From Psychroserpens luteolus (lineage in GTDB: Bacteria; Bacteroidota; Bacteroidia; Flavobacteriales; Flavobacteriaceae), in the NCBI RefSeq assembly GCF_021032705.1, contig NZ_JAHVXI010000003.1:1-64000 (forward strand): a stretch of 64,000 nt of DNA, in the 5' to 3' direction. Positions 1-8,946 of this stretch are shown piece by piece. How positions within the stretch are numbered: the first letter of the stretch is position 1; each line of letters starts with the position of its first letter. Position numbers and translations under genes: made by a program. Under the pieces are notes generated by a model, which was not told the origin of the DNA, did no database searches, and saw only the letters and a list, made by a program, of their open reading frames with translations.

Positions 1-819
1 ATTGAGTGTTCTGGTGATGATAACGAACAATTAGCTAACGATTGGAATGCAGCCAATATCGCTGCCCTTGAAGCTTGTGCTGCTGATTCTTGTGATACAG
101 ACTTAAATACGCAAGTCACTTCTGATTACAACTTTACTAACTTAGTATCTACTTGTGGTCTTGGTGGAACAATTGCTGTTGTCTATACCATTACTGATGA
201 CTGTGGTAACACAACAACATTGAATGCAACACTAACACTTGAGGATACAGTTGCGCCAGACCTTTCAAATTGTACTGTAGAAAATACGTCGTTAGAATGT
301 TCTGATACTGAAAATGAATCCCTTGCTGATGCTTGGAATGCGGCTAATATTGCAGCGCTTGAGGCTTGTGCTACTGATTCTTGTGATACAGACTTTACTG
401 GTCAGGTGACTTCTGATTATGATTTTAATAACCTTAATACAACTTGTGGTCCTTGTGGAACAATTAGTGTGACTTATACCGTTACTGATGATTGTGGTAA
501 TGCAACAACGCTTACTGCAGTATTAACTTTTGGAGATGAAACAATTCCTGATTTATCAGATTGTGATATTCAAGATATAACATTAGAATGTTCAGGTGAT
601 GAAAATGAAACATTAGCGAACGATTGGAATCAAAATAACATTGTGACACTTCAAGCTTGTGCAGATGATTTAGCTGTAACTGTGACTTCAGATTATGATT
701 ATACAAATTTTGTATCATCTTGTGGATTAAGTGGAAGCATCTCTGCAACCTATACGATTTCAGATGAGTGTGGAAACTCAGCTACACTTCAAGCGACATT
801 AACGATTGAAGACACAACG
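1..819 (+). repeat. Three diverged repeats of about 91-97 codons in the adhesin
   Basis: The units begin with P-D-L-S-x-C and share LECS, LA-DWN/AWN, L-AC and TSDYDF/Y motifs. Unit 1 is cut by the window edge and ends at about 255, unit 2 is about 256-546, unit 3 about 547-819. They are much more diverged from each other than the 249-bp units that follow, so they look older. Confidence 0.75.
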
Positions 820-3639
820 CCTCCAACGTTTACTGTTCCTGAGAGTATTACAATTGAATGTGATCAAGACCCATTAGATTTAACACTTACTGGTGATGTA
901 ACTGATGAAACCGATGTCTGTTCTGGTCTTTTAGAAGCCACATATGTTGACACTGTTGCTGATGGTTCATGTCCTAGTGAGTCTATTATTACAAGAACAT
1001 GGACTTTGACGGATGACTGTGGTAATACAACGACTTTAGTTCAAACAATTACAATTCAAGATACAACACCGCCTACGTTTACAGTACCTGAAAGTATAAC
1101 CTTAGAATGTGATCAAGATAGTTCTGATCTAACCTTAACTGGTGATGTGACTGATGAAGCAGATAACTGTTCTACTGGTTTAGAAGCGACATTTACAGAT
1201 ACTGTTGCTGATGGTTCATGTCCTAGTGAATCTATAATTACTAGAACATGGACATTAACGGATGACTGTGATAATACAACGACTTTAGTTCAAACAATTA
1301 CAATTCAAGATACAACACCGCCTACGTTTACAGTACCTGAAAGTATAACCTTAGAATGTGATCAAGATAGTTCTGATCTAACCTTAACTGGTGATGTGAC
1401 TGATGAAGCAGATAACTGCTCTACAGGCTTAGAAGCTACATTTACAGATACTGTTGCTCAAGGTGATTGTCCTAGTGAATCTATTATTACTAGAACATGG
1501 ACTTTAACGGATGACTGTGATAATACAACGACTTTAGTTCAAACGATTACTGTTCAAGATACAACACCACCTACGTTTACAGTACCTGAAAGTATAACCT
1601 TAGAATGTGATCAAGATAGTTCTGATCTATCCTTAACTGGTGACGTGACTGATGAAGCGGATAACTGTTCTACTGGTTTAGAAGCTACATTTACAGATAC
1701 TGTTGCTCAAGGTGATTGTCCTAATGCGTCTATCATTACTAGAACATGGACATTAACTGATGATTGTGATAATACAACAACTTTAGTACAAACGATCACT
1801 GTTCAAGATACAACGCCTCCTACATTTACAGTACCTGAAAATGTAACGCTAGAATGTGATGAAGATAGTTCTAATTTAACCTTAACTGGTGATGTGACTG
1901 ATGAAGCAGATAACTGCTCTACAGGCTTAGAAGCTACATTTACAGATACTGTTGCTCAAGGTGATTGTCCTAATGCGTCTATCATTACTAGAACATGGAC
2001 ATTAACTGATGATTGTGATAACACGACCACTTTAGTACAAACAATTACAATTGATGATACAATTCCGCCTACGTTTACAGTACCTGAAAGCATAACCTTA
2101 GAATGTGATCAAGATAGTTCTGATTTAACCTTAACTGGTGATGTGACTGATGAAGCAGATAACTGTTCTACTGGTTTAGAAGCGACATTTACAGATACTG
2201 TTGCTCAAGGTGATTGTCCTAATGCGTCTATCATTACTAGAGTATGGACTGTTACTGACGATTGTGGAAATGCAACTGCTTTAATACAAACAATTACTAT
2301 TGAAGATACGACAGCACCAACATTTACTGTTCCTGCAGATGTAAACCTAGATTGTAATGCAGATATTTCAGATATAACCTTAACAGGTGATGTTACAGAT
2401 GAAGCAGATAACTGTTCTACTGGTTTAGAAGCGACATTTACAGATACTGTTGCTCAAGGTGATTGTCCAAATTCATCTATTATTACTAGAACATGGACCT
2501 TAACGGATGACTGTGATAATACAACGACTTTAGTTCAAACCATTACAGTACAAGATACGACTGCGCCTACATTTACAGTTCCAGAAAATATTACACTGGA
2601 GTGTGACCAAGATGCTACTGATATTACTTTAACTGGTGATGTTACTGATGAAGCCGATAACTGCTCATTAGATTTAGAAGCTGTATTTACTGATGTTATT
2701 TCGGAAGGTGATTGTCCAAACGAATCTACCATCACTAGAACATGGACATTAACTGATGAGTGTGACAATACAACAAGTCTTGTACAAACAATTAGCATTA
2801 TAGATTCTACTGCTCCAACTCTAGTTGGTGAGCTAGAAGAAGTAATCAATGTGGTTTGTAGTGATATTCCTGAAGTTCCAGAGTTAGTATTTGAAGATGC
2901 ATGTTCTACAAATATTACAGTAGAGTTTAATGAAACATCAACTTCTGACGGAACTGAAACGGATTACACTATCATCAGAGATTGGTTTGTAAGTGACGAA
3001 TGTGGGAATGAGGCTTTATATACACAAACTGTAAATGTTACAGTACAAAGTGAAATTCCTACAGATGATGCAGATTTATGTATTACTGAAGATATTGATT
3101 TTGATCTATTTGATTTACTATTAGGCGATTATGATATTGATGGTGTTTGGACTGTTACTACAGGGAACGCAACTATAAATGGTAGTATTTTTAATCCATC
3201 GTCATTATTAGACTTCAATGATGATTATACGCAAGACCAGCTTGGTGATTATGTGTTCACATATACTTACGAAGGCGAATGTCCTGGAATGGTATCAGTC
3301 ACTATCACATTAAATGATGAATGTGTAGTATTCCCTTGTGGTGAAGATGATGTTGAAATTTCTAAAGCAGTAACTGCTAACTTCGATGGTATTAATGAAT
3401 TCTTTACGATTACTGGAGTTGAAGAATGTGGATTTACATACGAACTACAAATCTTTAATCGTTGGGGAGCAAAAATATATGAGAATTTCAATTACCAAAA
3501 TGATTGGAATGGTACATCATCTAAAGCTTCAATTGGAAACTCAGACTTTGTACCAACAGGAACCTATTATTACGTTATAAATATAAAGAACAGTGGACTA
3601 AAACCGTTTACGGGCCCAATCTACGTTTCAACAAAATAA
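1..3639 (+). CDS. Cysteine-rich repeat adhesin with T9SS type B sorting domain (5' end outside window)
   Basis: The reading frame is open from base 1, so the protein starts before the window; the first internal ATG (220) lies inside a repeat and is not a start. The visible 1212 residues hold three repeats of about 91-97 residues (Asp/Asn/Thr-rich, ending in TDDCGN-type motifs), eight near-identical 83-residue HYR-like repeats (bases 820-2811), a linker, and a C-terminal domain with NFDGINEFF, IFNRWG and GTYYYVI motifs. This last part matches the gliding-motility-associated C-terminal (type B) sorting signal that directs export through the type IX secretion system. Each 83-residue repeat has four cysteines, suggesting disulfides in an extracellular stalk. 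It is probably a surface adhesin. A PorP/SprF gene follows after 12 bases, the usual partner for type B cargo. Function is inferred; no ligand can be named. Confidence 0.88.
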   Translation: MECSGDDNEQLANDWNAANIAALEACAADSCDTDLNTQVTSDYNFTNLVSTCGLGGTIAVVYTITDDCGNTTTLNATLTLEDTVAPDLSNCTVENTSLECSDTENESLADAWNAANIAALEACATDSCDTDFTGQVTSDYDFNNLNTTCGPCGTISVTYTVTDDCGNATTLTAVLTFGDETIPDLSDCDIQDITLECSGDENETLANDWNQNNIVTLQACADDLAVTVTSDYDYTNFVSSCGLSGSISATYTISDECGNSATLQATLTIEDTTPPTFTVPESITIECDQDPLDLTLTGDVTDETDVCSGLLEATYVDTVADGSCPSESIITRTWTLTDDCGNTTTLVQTITIQDTTPPTFTVPESITLECDQDSSDLTLTGDVTDEADNCSTGLEATFTDTVADGSCPSESIITRTWTLTDDCDNTTTLVQTITIQDTTPPTFTVPESITLECDQDSSDLTLTGDVTDEADNCSTGLEATFTDTVAQGDCPSESIITRTWTLTDDCDNTTTLVQTITVQDTTPPTFTVPESITLECDQDSSDLSLTGDVTDEADNCSTGLEATFTDTVAQGDCPNASIITRTWTLTDDCDNTTTLVQTITVQDTTPPTFTVPENVTLECDEDSSNLTLTGDVTDEADNCSTGLEATFTDTVAQGDCPNASIITRTWTLTDDCDNTTTLVQTITIDDTIPPTFTVPESITLECDQDSSDLTLTGDVTDEADNCSTGLEATFTDTVAQGDCPNASIITRVWTVTDDCGNATALIQTITIEDTTAPTFTVPADVNLDCNADISDITLTGDVTDEADNCSTGLEATFTDTVAQGDCPNSSIITRTWTLTDDCDNTTTLVQTITVQDTTAPTFTVPENITLECDQDATDITLTGDVTDEADNCSLDLEAVFTDVISEGDCPNESTITRTWTLTDECDNTTSLVQTISIIDSTAPTLVGELEEVINVVCSDIPEVPELVFEDACSTNITVEFNETSTSDGTETDYTIIRDWFVSDECGNEALYTQTVNVTVQSEIPTDDADLCITEDIDFDLFDLLLGDYDIDGVWTVTTGNATINGSIFNPSSLLDFNDDYTQDQLGDYVFTYTYEGECPGMVSVTITLNDECVVFPCGEDDVEISKAVTANFDGINEFFTITGVEECGFTYELQIFNRWGAKIYENFNYQNDWNGTSSKASIGNSDFVPTGTYYYVINIKNSGLKPFTGPIYVSTK
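820..2811 (+). repeat. Eight tandem 249-bp (83-codon) repeats in the adhesin
   Basis: Units start at 820, 1069, 1318, 1567, 1816, 2065, 2314 and 2563, each beginning with P/A-P-T-F-T-V-P and ending with a D-T-T type motif. Length is exactly 83 codons in every copy. Units 2-6 are nearly identical at the DNA level, while units 1, 7 and 8 are more diverged. This is the usual picture of a repeat array that expands and contracts by recombination in its middle. Confidence 0.93.
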
Positions 3640-3651
3640 ACCTTAACCTAT

Positions 3652-4569
3652 ATGAAATTAGTCAAGTTTAATATTATAGCATTTATACTATTCAGTAGCT
3701 GGATGGGAGTTGCACAACAGCTTCCGCAGTTTACTCAGTATATGTACAATACTATTTCTATAAATCCCGCTTATGCAGGAAGTAGAGAAACTTTGAGTGT
3801 TGTAGGTCTGCATAGAAGTCAGTGGGTTGGTCTAGAAGGAGGACCGCAAACGCAAACCCTTTCTATACATACTCCAATGAGAAATGAAAGAGTTGGTCTA
3901 GGCTTGTCATTTATTAATGACGAACTCGGATATCAAAACTTCTCTTACCTCTACGGCGATTTTTCATATACGATCCCAACAGGTGAGAATAGCAAACTAG
4001 CATTTGGTATCAAAGCTGGATTCACAAGTTATAGTCTAGATAGTGATTTTCAACAATCACAAGCAAATGATCCTGTTATTTTTGGTTTTGAAGACCGCTG
4101 GAAACCCAATATTGGAACTGGCATCTATTGGCACAGTAATAAATGGTATGTAGGACTATCTGCTCCTCGACTTTTAAATACAGATTATACTGGTGACGCA
4201 GAGTTTGAGTCTTTAGAAAGAATTAGCTATTATTTCACAGGTGGTTATGTATTTGACTTAAGTGAAAACACAAAATTTAAACCTGCAACACTTTTAAAAG
4301 CAACTAATGGTGCGCCTTTATCTTTTGACCTTACAGCCAACTTTTTATTTTATGAAAAGTTTTGGGTTGGTGCTGGTTACAGAATAAATGAACGTGCTGC
4401 TGCTATTGGTGGTATTGCAGATTTTCAAATATCAAAACAATTACGAATTGGTTACGCATACGAATATCCAATTTCAGACCTTAGACCATATACGAGTGGA
4501 ACTCACGAAGTTCTATTAATGTTTGAAATATTTAAAAGTAAGCGTATTAAATCACCACGATATTTCTAA
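3652..4569 (+). CDS. PorP/SprF family type IX secretion membrane protein
   Basis: A 305-residue outer-membrane protein with an N-terminal signal peptide ending near VAQQ. The start of the mature part (QFTQYMYN, then NPAYAGSRE) and GLHRSQWVGLEG are hallmarks of the PorP/SprF family. These barrels are paired with T9SS cargo carrying type B sorting domains and help export or anchor them; SprF does this for the adhesin SprB in Flavobacterium johnsoniae. It starts 12 bases after the adhesin stop and ends 11 bases before the OmpA-type gene, so the three are very likely one transcript. The family call is firm; pairing with the adjacent adhesin is inferred from position. Confidence 0.9.
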   Translation: MKLVKFNIIAFILFSSWMGVAQQLPQFTQYMYNTISINPAYAGSRETLSVVGLHRSQWVGLEGGPQTQTLSIHTPMRNERVGLGLSFINDELGYQNFSYLYGDFSYTIPTGENSKLAFGIKAGFTSYSLDSDFQQSQANDPVIFGFEDRWKPNIGTGIYWHSNKWYVGLSAPRLLNTDYTGDAEFESLERISYYFTGGYVFDLSENTKFKPATLLKATNGAPLSFDLTANFLFYEKFWVGAGYRINERAAAIGGIADFQISKQLRIGYAYEYPISDLRPYTSGTHEVLLMFEIFKSKRIKSPRYF

Positions 4570-4580
4570 AAAACAAATCA

Positions 4581-6515
4581 ATGATGAAATCAAAGTTTTT
4601 AATCTTAATATTTGCGCTTAGTAGCACAATTATGATTGCCCAAGAAAAACTTGCTGATAAGTTTTTTAGCAATTTTGGGTATGTAAAAGCCACAGAACTC
4701 TATGAAGAAGTTCTGAAAAAAGGTGATACTAGCCTTCATGTCCTGACACGCTTAGGTGATTGTTATTATAACAATTCTAAATCTGAAAAAGCAGCATTTT
4801 GGTATGGCAAAGCTTTAGATAAGTATGGAAAAGATGATATCAATCCAGAATATATCTATAAGCATATACAATCTTTACGTAGTTTAGGTCAATATGAAGA
4901 AGCTGATACATGGATGAAGGCATTCATGGAAATTCAAAATAATGATACGCGTATTAAAGGTTATAATCCTGAGAATATAGCGAAGTATAATGAATTAGCT
5001 AGTGCAGATAAAAATAAAGTGGTAAAACTTCAAAATTTACCATTTAACTCTAAGTATTCAGATTTTGGATCTTACATTCATAATGATCAGCTTTATTTTG
5101 CGTCGTCTAGAAATACAGATGAAAAGAAATTGTATAGCTGGAATAAGGAGCCATTTTTGGATATCTATCAAGTATCCGTTGACAAAAGTGTAGATACAAC
5201 AACTTATGGTACTCCAGATTTTATAGCTGCTGAAAAATTAAATACAGATTTTCACGAAGCTTCTATAGCTATTACCAATGATGGAAATACAATGTATTTC
5301 ACAAGAGATAATGTAGGCAAGAGTACTAAAAAAGTAAAATACGATAAAAAAGGAACGACACATCTTAAATTATACAAAGCAACTCTAGTAGATAATCAAT
5401 GGACCAACATAGTAGAATTGCCATTTAACGACGATGTATTTTCTACAGGTCATCCTGCACTAAGTCCAGATAACAAGCAACTATACTTTGTTTCTGATCG
5501 TGAAGGTGGATTAGGAAGTACTGATATATATGTTGTTGATATTAATGGCGGAAACGAATATTCTGAGCCAAGAAATTTAGGAGAACAAATTAATACGGAA
5601 GGTCGAGAGATGTTCCCATTTATAGCTAAAGACAGCACCTTTTATTTCTCTTCAGATGGTCATTTAAATTTAGGGCTATTAGATATTTTTAAATCTAACC
5701 TTCTAAAAGATGAATCGGCCGAACCAGAAAATTTAGGAGCGCCATATAATAGTGGCTCCGATGATTTTGCATATTTCAAAAATACTTCTGAAGCAGAAAA
5801 TGAACACACCGGATATTTCTCTTCAAATAGGCCAGGCGGACAAGGAAGTGATGATATATACGGTTTTGATGCTTCAATTTGCATTCAAACCATTAAAGGA
5901 ATCACTAGAGATAGAAATACTAATGAAATACTGCCAGGTGCAACTGTAAAACTTATTAATGAAGTTGGAAAAGTTATCGCCGAAATAGAATCTGGTGAAG
6001 ATGGAAGCTATGAATTTACTGCAGATTGTAATACTAGCTATACCGTTATTGCTAGCAAAGAAGACTTTAAAGACGATCAAAAGAAAGTGACTACAGATAA
6101 TGAACATGAAAAGGTAACAGAAGCCGATTTATACCTAGAACCACTAATTACTGATAGTCAGATTGTAATTAACCCTATTTTCTTTGATTTTGATAAATGG
6201 AATATTAGAACAGATGCTCAGTATGAGCTTGAGAATATTGTAGATGTTATGCGTGCGCATCCAACTATGGTGATTAAAATTGAATCACATACAGATAGTC
6301 GTGGACGTGATAAGTACAATATGAAATTATCAGATCGAAGAGCGAAATCTACAATGGAATATATTATTTCAAGAGGCATTGCTCCTGAGCGTATAGAAAG
6401 TGCCATTGGATATGGAGAATCTCAATTACTAAATGAGTGTTCTAATGGTGTCAAATGTAGCGAAGAAAAACATCAGTTAAATAGAAGATCATATTTCTAT
6501 ATATTAAAAGAATAA
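4581..6515 (+). CDS. OmpA family protein with TPR, PD40-type and carboxypeptidase-regulatory-like domains
   Basis: A 644-residue exported protein (signal peptide ending near MIAQ). Domain order: TPR-like helices (about 25-130), a beta-propeller-like part with PD40/WD40-like motifs (HPALSPDNKQLYFVSD; FSSNRPGGQGSDDIYGFD; about 150-430), a carboxypeptidase-regulatory-like beta-sandwich (GITRDRNTNEILPGATV, about 440-520) and a C-terminal OmpA peptidoglycan-binding domain (FFDFDKWNIR to SHTDSRG, then LSDRRA; about 530-640). The architecture is that of the lipoprotein/OmpA partners (PorE-like) that tie T9SS parts to peptidoglycan. Third gene of the adhesin operon; a strong terminator follows. Confidence 0.88.
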   Translation: MMKSKFLILIFALSSTIMIAQEKLADKFFSNFGYVKATELYEEVLKKGDTSLHVLTRLGDCYYNNSKSEKAAFWYGKALDKYGKDDINPEYIYKHIQSLRSLGQYEEADTWMKAFMEIQNNDTRIKGYNPENIAKYNELASADKNKVVKLQNLPFNSKYSDFGSYIHNDQLYFASSRNTDEKKLYSWNKEPFLDIYQVSVDKSVDTTTYGTPDFIAAEKLNTDFHEASIAITNDGNTMYFTRDNVGKSTKKVKYDKKGTTHLKLYKATLVDNQWTNIVELPFNDDVFSTGHPALSPDNKQLYFVSDREGGLGSTDIYVVDINGGNEYSEPRNLGEQINTEGREMFPFIAKDSTFYFSSDGHLNLGLLDIFKSNLLKDESAEPENLGAPYNSGSDDFAYFKNTSEAENEHTGYFSSNRPGGQGSDDIYGFDASICIQTIKGITRDRNTNEILPGATVKLINEVGKVIAEIESGEDGSYEFTADCNTSYTVIASKEDFKDDQKKVTTDNEHEKVTEADLYLEPLITDSQIVINPIFFDFDKWNIRTDAQYELENIVDVMRAHPTMVIKIESHTDSRGRDKYNMKLSDRRAKSTMEYIISRGIAPERIESAIGYGESQLLNECSNGVKCSEEKHQLNRRSYFYILKE

Positions 6516-6536
6516 CCACCCTCTAAACTAAACTTG

Positions 6537-6571
6537 AAAAAGCAGACTTGTCGTGAGTCTGCTTTTTTTTT
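6537..6571 (+). terminator. Rho-independent terminator after the adhesin-porP-ompA operon
   Basis: Perfect 8-bp stem (6541-6548 with 6556-6563), 7-nt loop, preceded by A's and followed by nine T's. It lies 25 bases after the OmpA stop. Confidence 0.9.
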
Positions 6572-6621
6572 GATAAAACTCAGCAAAGGTCAATACATTA
6601 TAATAATCTCATTATATTTAA

Positions 6622-6936
6622 TTGTCTATAATAAAATTAATATTGAGATCATTAAGAGAAGATATCAAACAAGAAGTAAAACACCTGTTCGAGGATGATT
6701 ATATGACTGTAATGTCTATATTATCAACGTTTTTGTTGAAACACGAACAGATCAATACATCACGTGTTATACGCTGTGTTATTTTTTTGAGTGAAGGTAA
6801 TATTGTTGCCTTTAAAAACTATCTTGAATGCGCCAGAATAGATCCAAGAGATGTTATTTTTTGGGCAGAATACGAAAATTTAGAAGGGTCAAATCTTAAA
6901 AGACTAAGAGATTTCTCAAAACCATTCGGTAACTAA
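6622..6936 (+). CDS. Small conserved-looking hypothetical protein, TTG start
   Basis: A 104-residue soluble, helical, charged protein without signal peptide or membrane segment; I do not recognise a named family. An in-frame TAA (6619-6621) lies directly before the TTG, so 6622 is the longest possible start. A later ATG at 6703 would give 78 residues, but the segment before it (R-S-L-R-E-D, then K-H-L-F-E-D-D-Y) reads like real helical protein. It stands alone between two terminators. Confidence 0.6.
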   Translation: MSIIKLILRSLREDIKQEVKHLFEDDYMTVMSILSTFLLKHEQINTSRVIRCVIFLSEGNIVAFKNYLECARIDPRDVIFWAEYENLEGSNLKRLRDFSKPFGN

Positions 6937-6940
6937 AACT

Positions 6941-6975
6941 AAAAAAGCCACAGTTAAAAACTGTGGCCTAAAAAT
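6941..6975 (+). terminator. Bidirectional terminator between the small hypothetical and the CAP gene
   Basis: Perfect 9-bp stem (6947-6955 with 6959-6967), short A loop, A's on the left and a C-T then A's on the right. The A-run on the left gives a U-tract only for minus-strand transcription, so it fits best as the end of the convergent CAP gene (stop at 7007), but it may stop both. Confidence 0.7.
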
Positions 6976-7006
6976 AACGATTTGCTATTAATCAATTTTT
7001 AAGTCA

Positions 7007-7501
7007 TTATCGTTTAATAAAGATATTGGTGAAATACCATTTACCTTCATCGTTTTGTTCTGCTGAAATATCAAAGTCGGTAAAATCGCCTTCAATATTG
7101 TCTCTATGTCCGTCACTATTGATCCACGCATTGACTACAGATTCTGCAGAGCTATATGCATAAGCAACATTTTCTGATACTCTTGTAGCAGATGCATTTT
7201 GCATTAAACTGTTTTTACGTTGGAAAAAATTATCATGACCAACATTATTAGATTCAACCATATAATCTGTATGTGTGTAAGCAACAGCTTTAATGGTATT
7301 GTGATTATTTAATGGTGTAAGTCCTTCATTTATTCTATGAGCATTGATAAGCTCTAAGATTTCTATTTCGATTGTTTTAGCAGCTGGTGGGACTGGTAAT
7401 GCCATTGTATCAATGGTCTCATCAGGAATACTTTCTGTAGAACATGAAAACGATAGCAACGCTACTAATGCCATAATTGGCAAGTGTTTAAAGGGTCTCA
7501 T
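7007..7501 (-). CDS. CAP-domain (SCP/PR-1-like) lipoprotein
   Basis: 164 residues. A lipoprotein signal peptide ends at the lipobox SFSC (Cys20). A CAP domain follows: ILELINAHRINEGL helix, HTDYM, the central VGHDNF, SENVAYAY and the GHRDNI motif near the C-terminus. This is the small bacterial form of the family. Bacterial CAP proteins are secreted and their biochemical role is mostly unknown. It is probably attached to the cell surface or periplasmic face of the outer membrane. Confidence 0.85.
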   Translation of the reverse strand: MRPFKHLPIMALVALLSFSCSTESIPDETIDTMALPVPPAAKTIEIEILELINAHRINEGLTPLNNHNTIKAVAYTHTDYMVESNNVGHDNFFQRKNSLMQNASATRVSENVAYAYSSAESVVNAWINSDGHRDNIEGDFTDFDISAEQNDEGKWYFTNIFIKR

Positions 7502-7577
7502 AAGCGGTTATTATAGATTTGGGATTACTAAAATAGAGACCTGCTTATGTAAAAAATGTTAATGAATTGTTAAAATC

Positions 7578-7689
7578 GATGAAAAGCATGCATTTCATCG
7601 AAAAATTATGCAAAACATCGATGAAATGCACGTTTGGAAACAAAAAAAATGCATTTAAACGTTTTTTAAATGCATTTCATCGATGTTTT
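7578..7689. repeat. Compound inverted repeat between pdxH and the CAP gene
   Basis: A perfect 19-bp inverted repeat (7612-7630 with 7671-7689) encloses a second inverted repeat (7647-7659 with 7665-7677). A third copy of the core TGCATTTCATCGA lies at 7589-7601, itself in a small palindrome (7578-7585 with 7593-7600). The region 7502-7699 holds no gene. The inner hairpin explains transcription termination; the outer repeats and the third copy are unexplained. Confidence 0.8.
7642..7677 (-). terminator. Terminator of pdxH
   Basis: Perfect 13-bp AT-rich stem (7647-7659 with 7665-7677) with a 5-nt loop. Read on the minus strand it is followed by eight U's (A's at 7642-7649). It lies 23 bases past the pdxH stop. 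Confidence 0.75.
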
Positions 7690-7699
7690 AATTATAGCT

Positions 7700-8347
7700 T
7701 TAAGGAGATAATCGATCCATATTCCAATTAAAATCCTTATCCAATTGATAGCGTAATCTATCGTGAAGTCTATTTGGGCGACCTTGCCAAAATTCAATTT
7801 CTTGAGGTTTAACTATAAATCCTCCCCAAAACTCAGGTCTTGGAATATCTTTACCTTCATATTCCTTTTCTAATGCTTTAAGACGTTCTTCTAAAACTGT
7901 CCTATCTGCTATAGTTTCACTTTGATTTGAGACCAAAGCTCCTAGTTGACTTCCGCGAGGTCTAGATTCAAAGTAACCGTCACTTAAATTATCTGCTATT
8001 TTTTCTGCTTTGCCTTTAATTATAATTTGACGTTCGGCAGCTGGCCAGAAGAATGATAAGCAAACATTGGGATTATTAAGTATGGCTTTACCTTTTTCAC
8101 TGTCATAATTCGTGTAGAAAATAAAACCTTCATAAGTATATTTTTTAAGAAGTACTACTCTACTTTTTGGAAACCCATCCAATCCTAAAGTGCTTATAGT
8201 CATCGCATTTGTTTCCGCAATATCAAAATTATGATCAACCTCATGAAACCATTTTTGAAACAATTCCATCGGATTGTCGCTCACGTTTTCTTCGAGTAAT
8301 TCTTGCTTCTCATATGACTTTCTGTAACTCCCTAAGTCTGTATTCAT
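7700..8347 (-). CDS. pdxH: Pyridoxamine 5'-phosphate oxidase
   Basis: 215 residues, FMN-dependent; makes pyridoxal 5'-phosphate from pyridoxamine or pyridoxine 5'-phosphate in the cytoplasm. Seen: N-terminal DLGSYRKSYEK, MTISTLGLDGFPKSRVVLLK, FYTNYDSEKG, FFWPAAERQIIIKG, SRPRGSQLGALVSNQS and the C-terminal WQGRPNRLHDRLRY, all typical, at normal family length. A TTG three codons upstream (8356) is open, but the ATG at 8347 matches the usual N-terminus. Monocistronic by its neighbours. Confidence 0.95.
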   Translation of the reverse strand: MNTDLGSYRKSYEKQELLEENVSDNPMELFQKWFHEVDHNFDIAETNAMTISTLGLDGFPKSRVVLLKKYTYEGFIFYTNYDSEKGKAILNNPNVCLSFFWPAAERQIIIKGKAEKIADNLSDGYFESRPRGSQLGALVSNQSETIADRTVLEERLKALEKEYEGKDIPRPEFWGGFIVKPQEIEFWQGRPNRLHDRLRYQLDKDFNWNMDRLSP

Positions 8348-8429
8348 TAGATTCAAATATAAAATTTAACATGGCTTTTCTTTTCTAGCCTTAGATATTT
8401 ACTATAAATTTAAGCAATAATCCCTACTA

Positions 8430-8861
8430 ATGAAATTTGAAAACAGTAAATATTCTAAACTTTTAGAATACAAAAAAATTGAGTTTCCGTTCGGAACAAT
8501 CTATACCACTAAACATTTTGTAGTGTCAGAACTAAACGAAGGTATTCATGTTGACTATACTATAGTAAGTGAACTAATTAGTAAGTTTTCAGAGTATATT
8601 AGAAAAGGAATTAAAATTGGCTACATCGCCAATCGTATAAACTCTTATTCTTTTGAACCACAATTATGGTTAGACTTTAATAATGAATACGATTTCATGG
8701 TAGCTAGTGCCATTGTCTCTTATAGTGACTTTAGTTATCTCAATTCTTCGTTAGAAAAACATTTCTTCCAAAAAAGTTTAAAACGCTGTCATAGTCTGGA
8801 CGAAGCTATCGAATGGATGACCAATCTCGACGAGTTTAAAAAAGAAACCAAACTTAAATAG
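8430..8861 (+). CDS. Hypothetical protein, possible SpoIIAA/STAS-like fold
   Basis: 143 residues, soluble, no signal peptide. I do not recognise a named family. The pattern (beta strands around FGTIYTTKHFVVSEL, a helix KFSEYIRKG, strand KIGYIANRINSYS, then helices and a SLDEAIEWM segment) resembles the small SpoIIAA/STAS-like proteins of flavobacteria, but this is a weak inference. Confidence 0.7.
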   Translation: MKFENSKYSKLLEYKKIEFPFGTIYTTKHFVVSELNEGIHVDYTIVSELISKFSEYIRKGIKIGYIANRINSYSFEPQLWLDFNNEYDFMVASAIVSYSDFSYLNSSLEKHFFQKSLKRCHSLDEAIEWMTNLDEFKKETKLK

Positions 8862-8946
8862 TTTATTATTTTTCTTCTTTCTTAAAGCCTTAAAGTAAGT
8901 TGAGTTAGATTTCTGTATTTTTATAGGAATTAAAAAACAACCACTT

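Noticed and set aside
820-2811. CRISPR-like regular repeats
   Set aside because: The repeats are 249 bp without spacers, keep one reading frame and code for protein domains.
2535-2849. Minus-strand reading frame inside the adhesin repeats
   Set aside because: It is the antisense of repeat DNA, with a low-complexity Ser/Val-rich product.
7578-7689. Insertion-sequence ends
   Set aside because: No transposase and no target-site duplication; the inner hairpin is adequately explained as a terminator.
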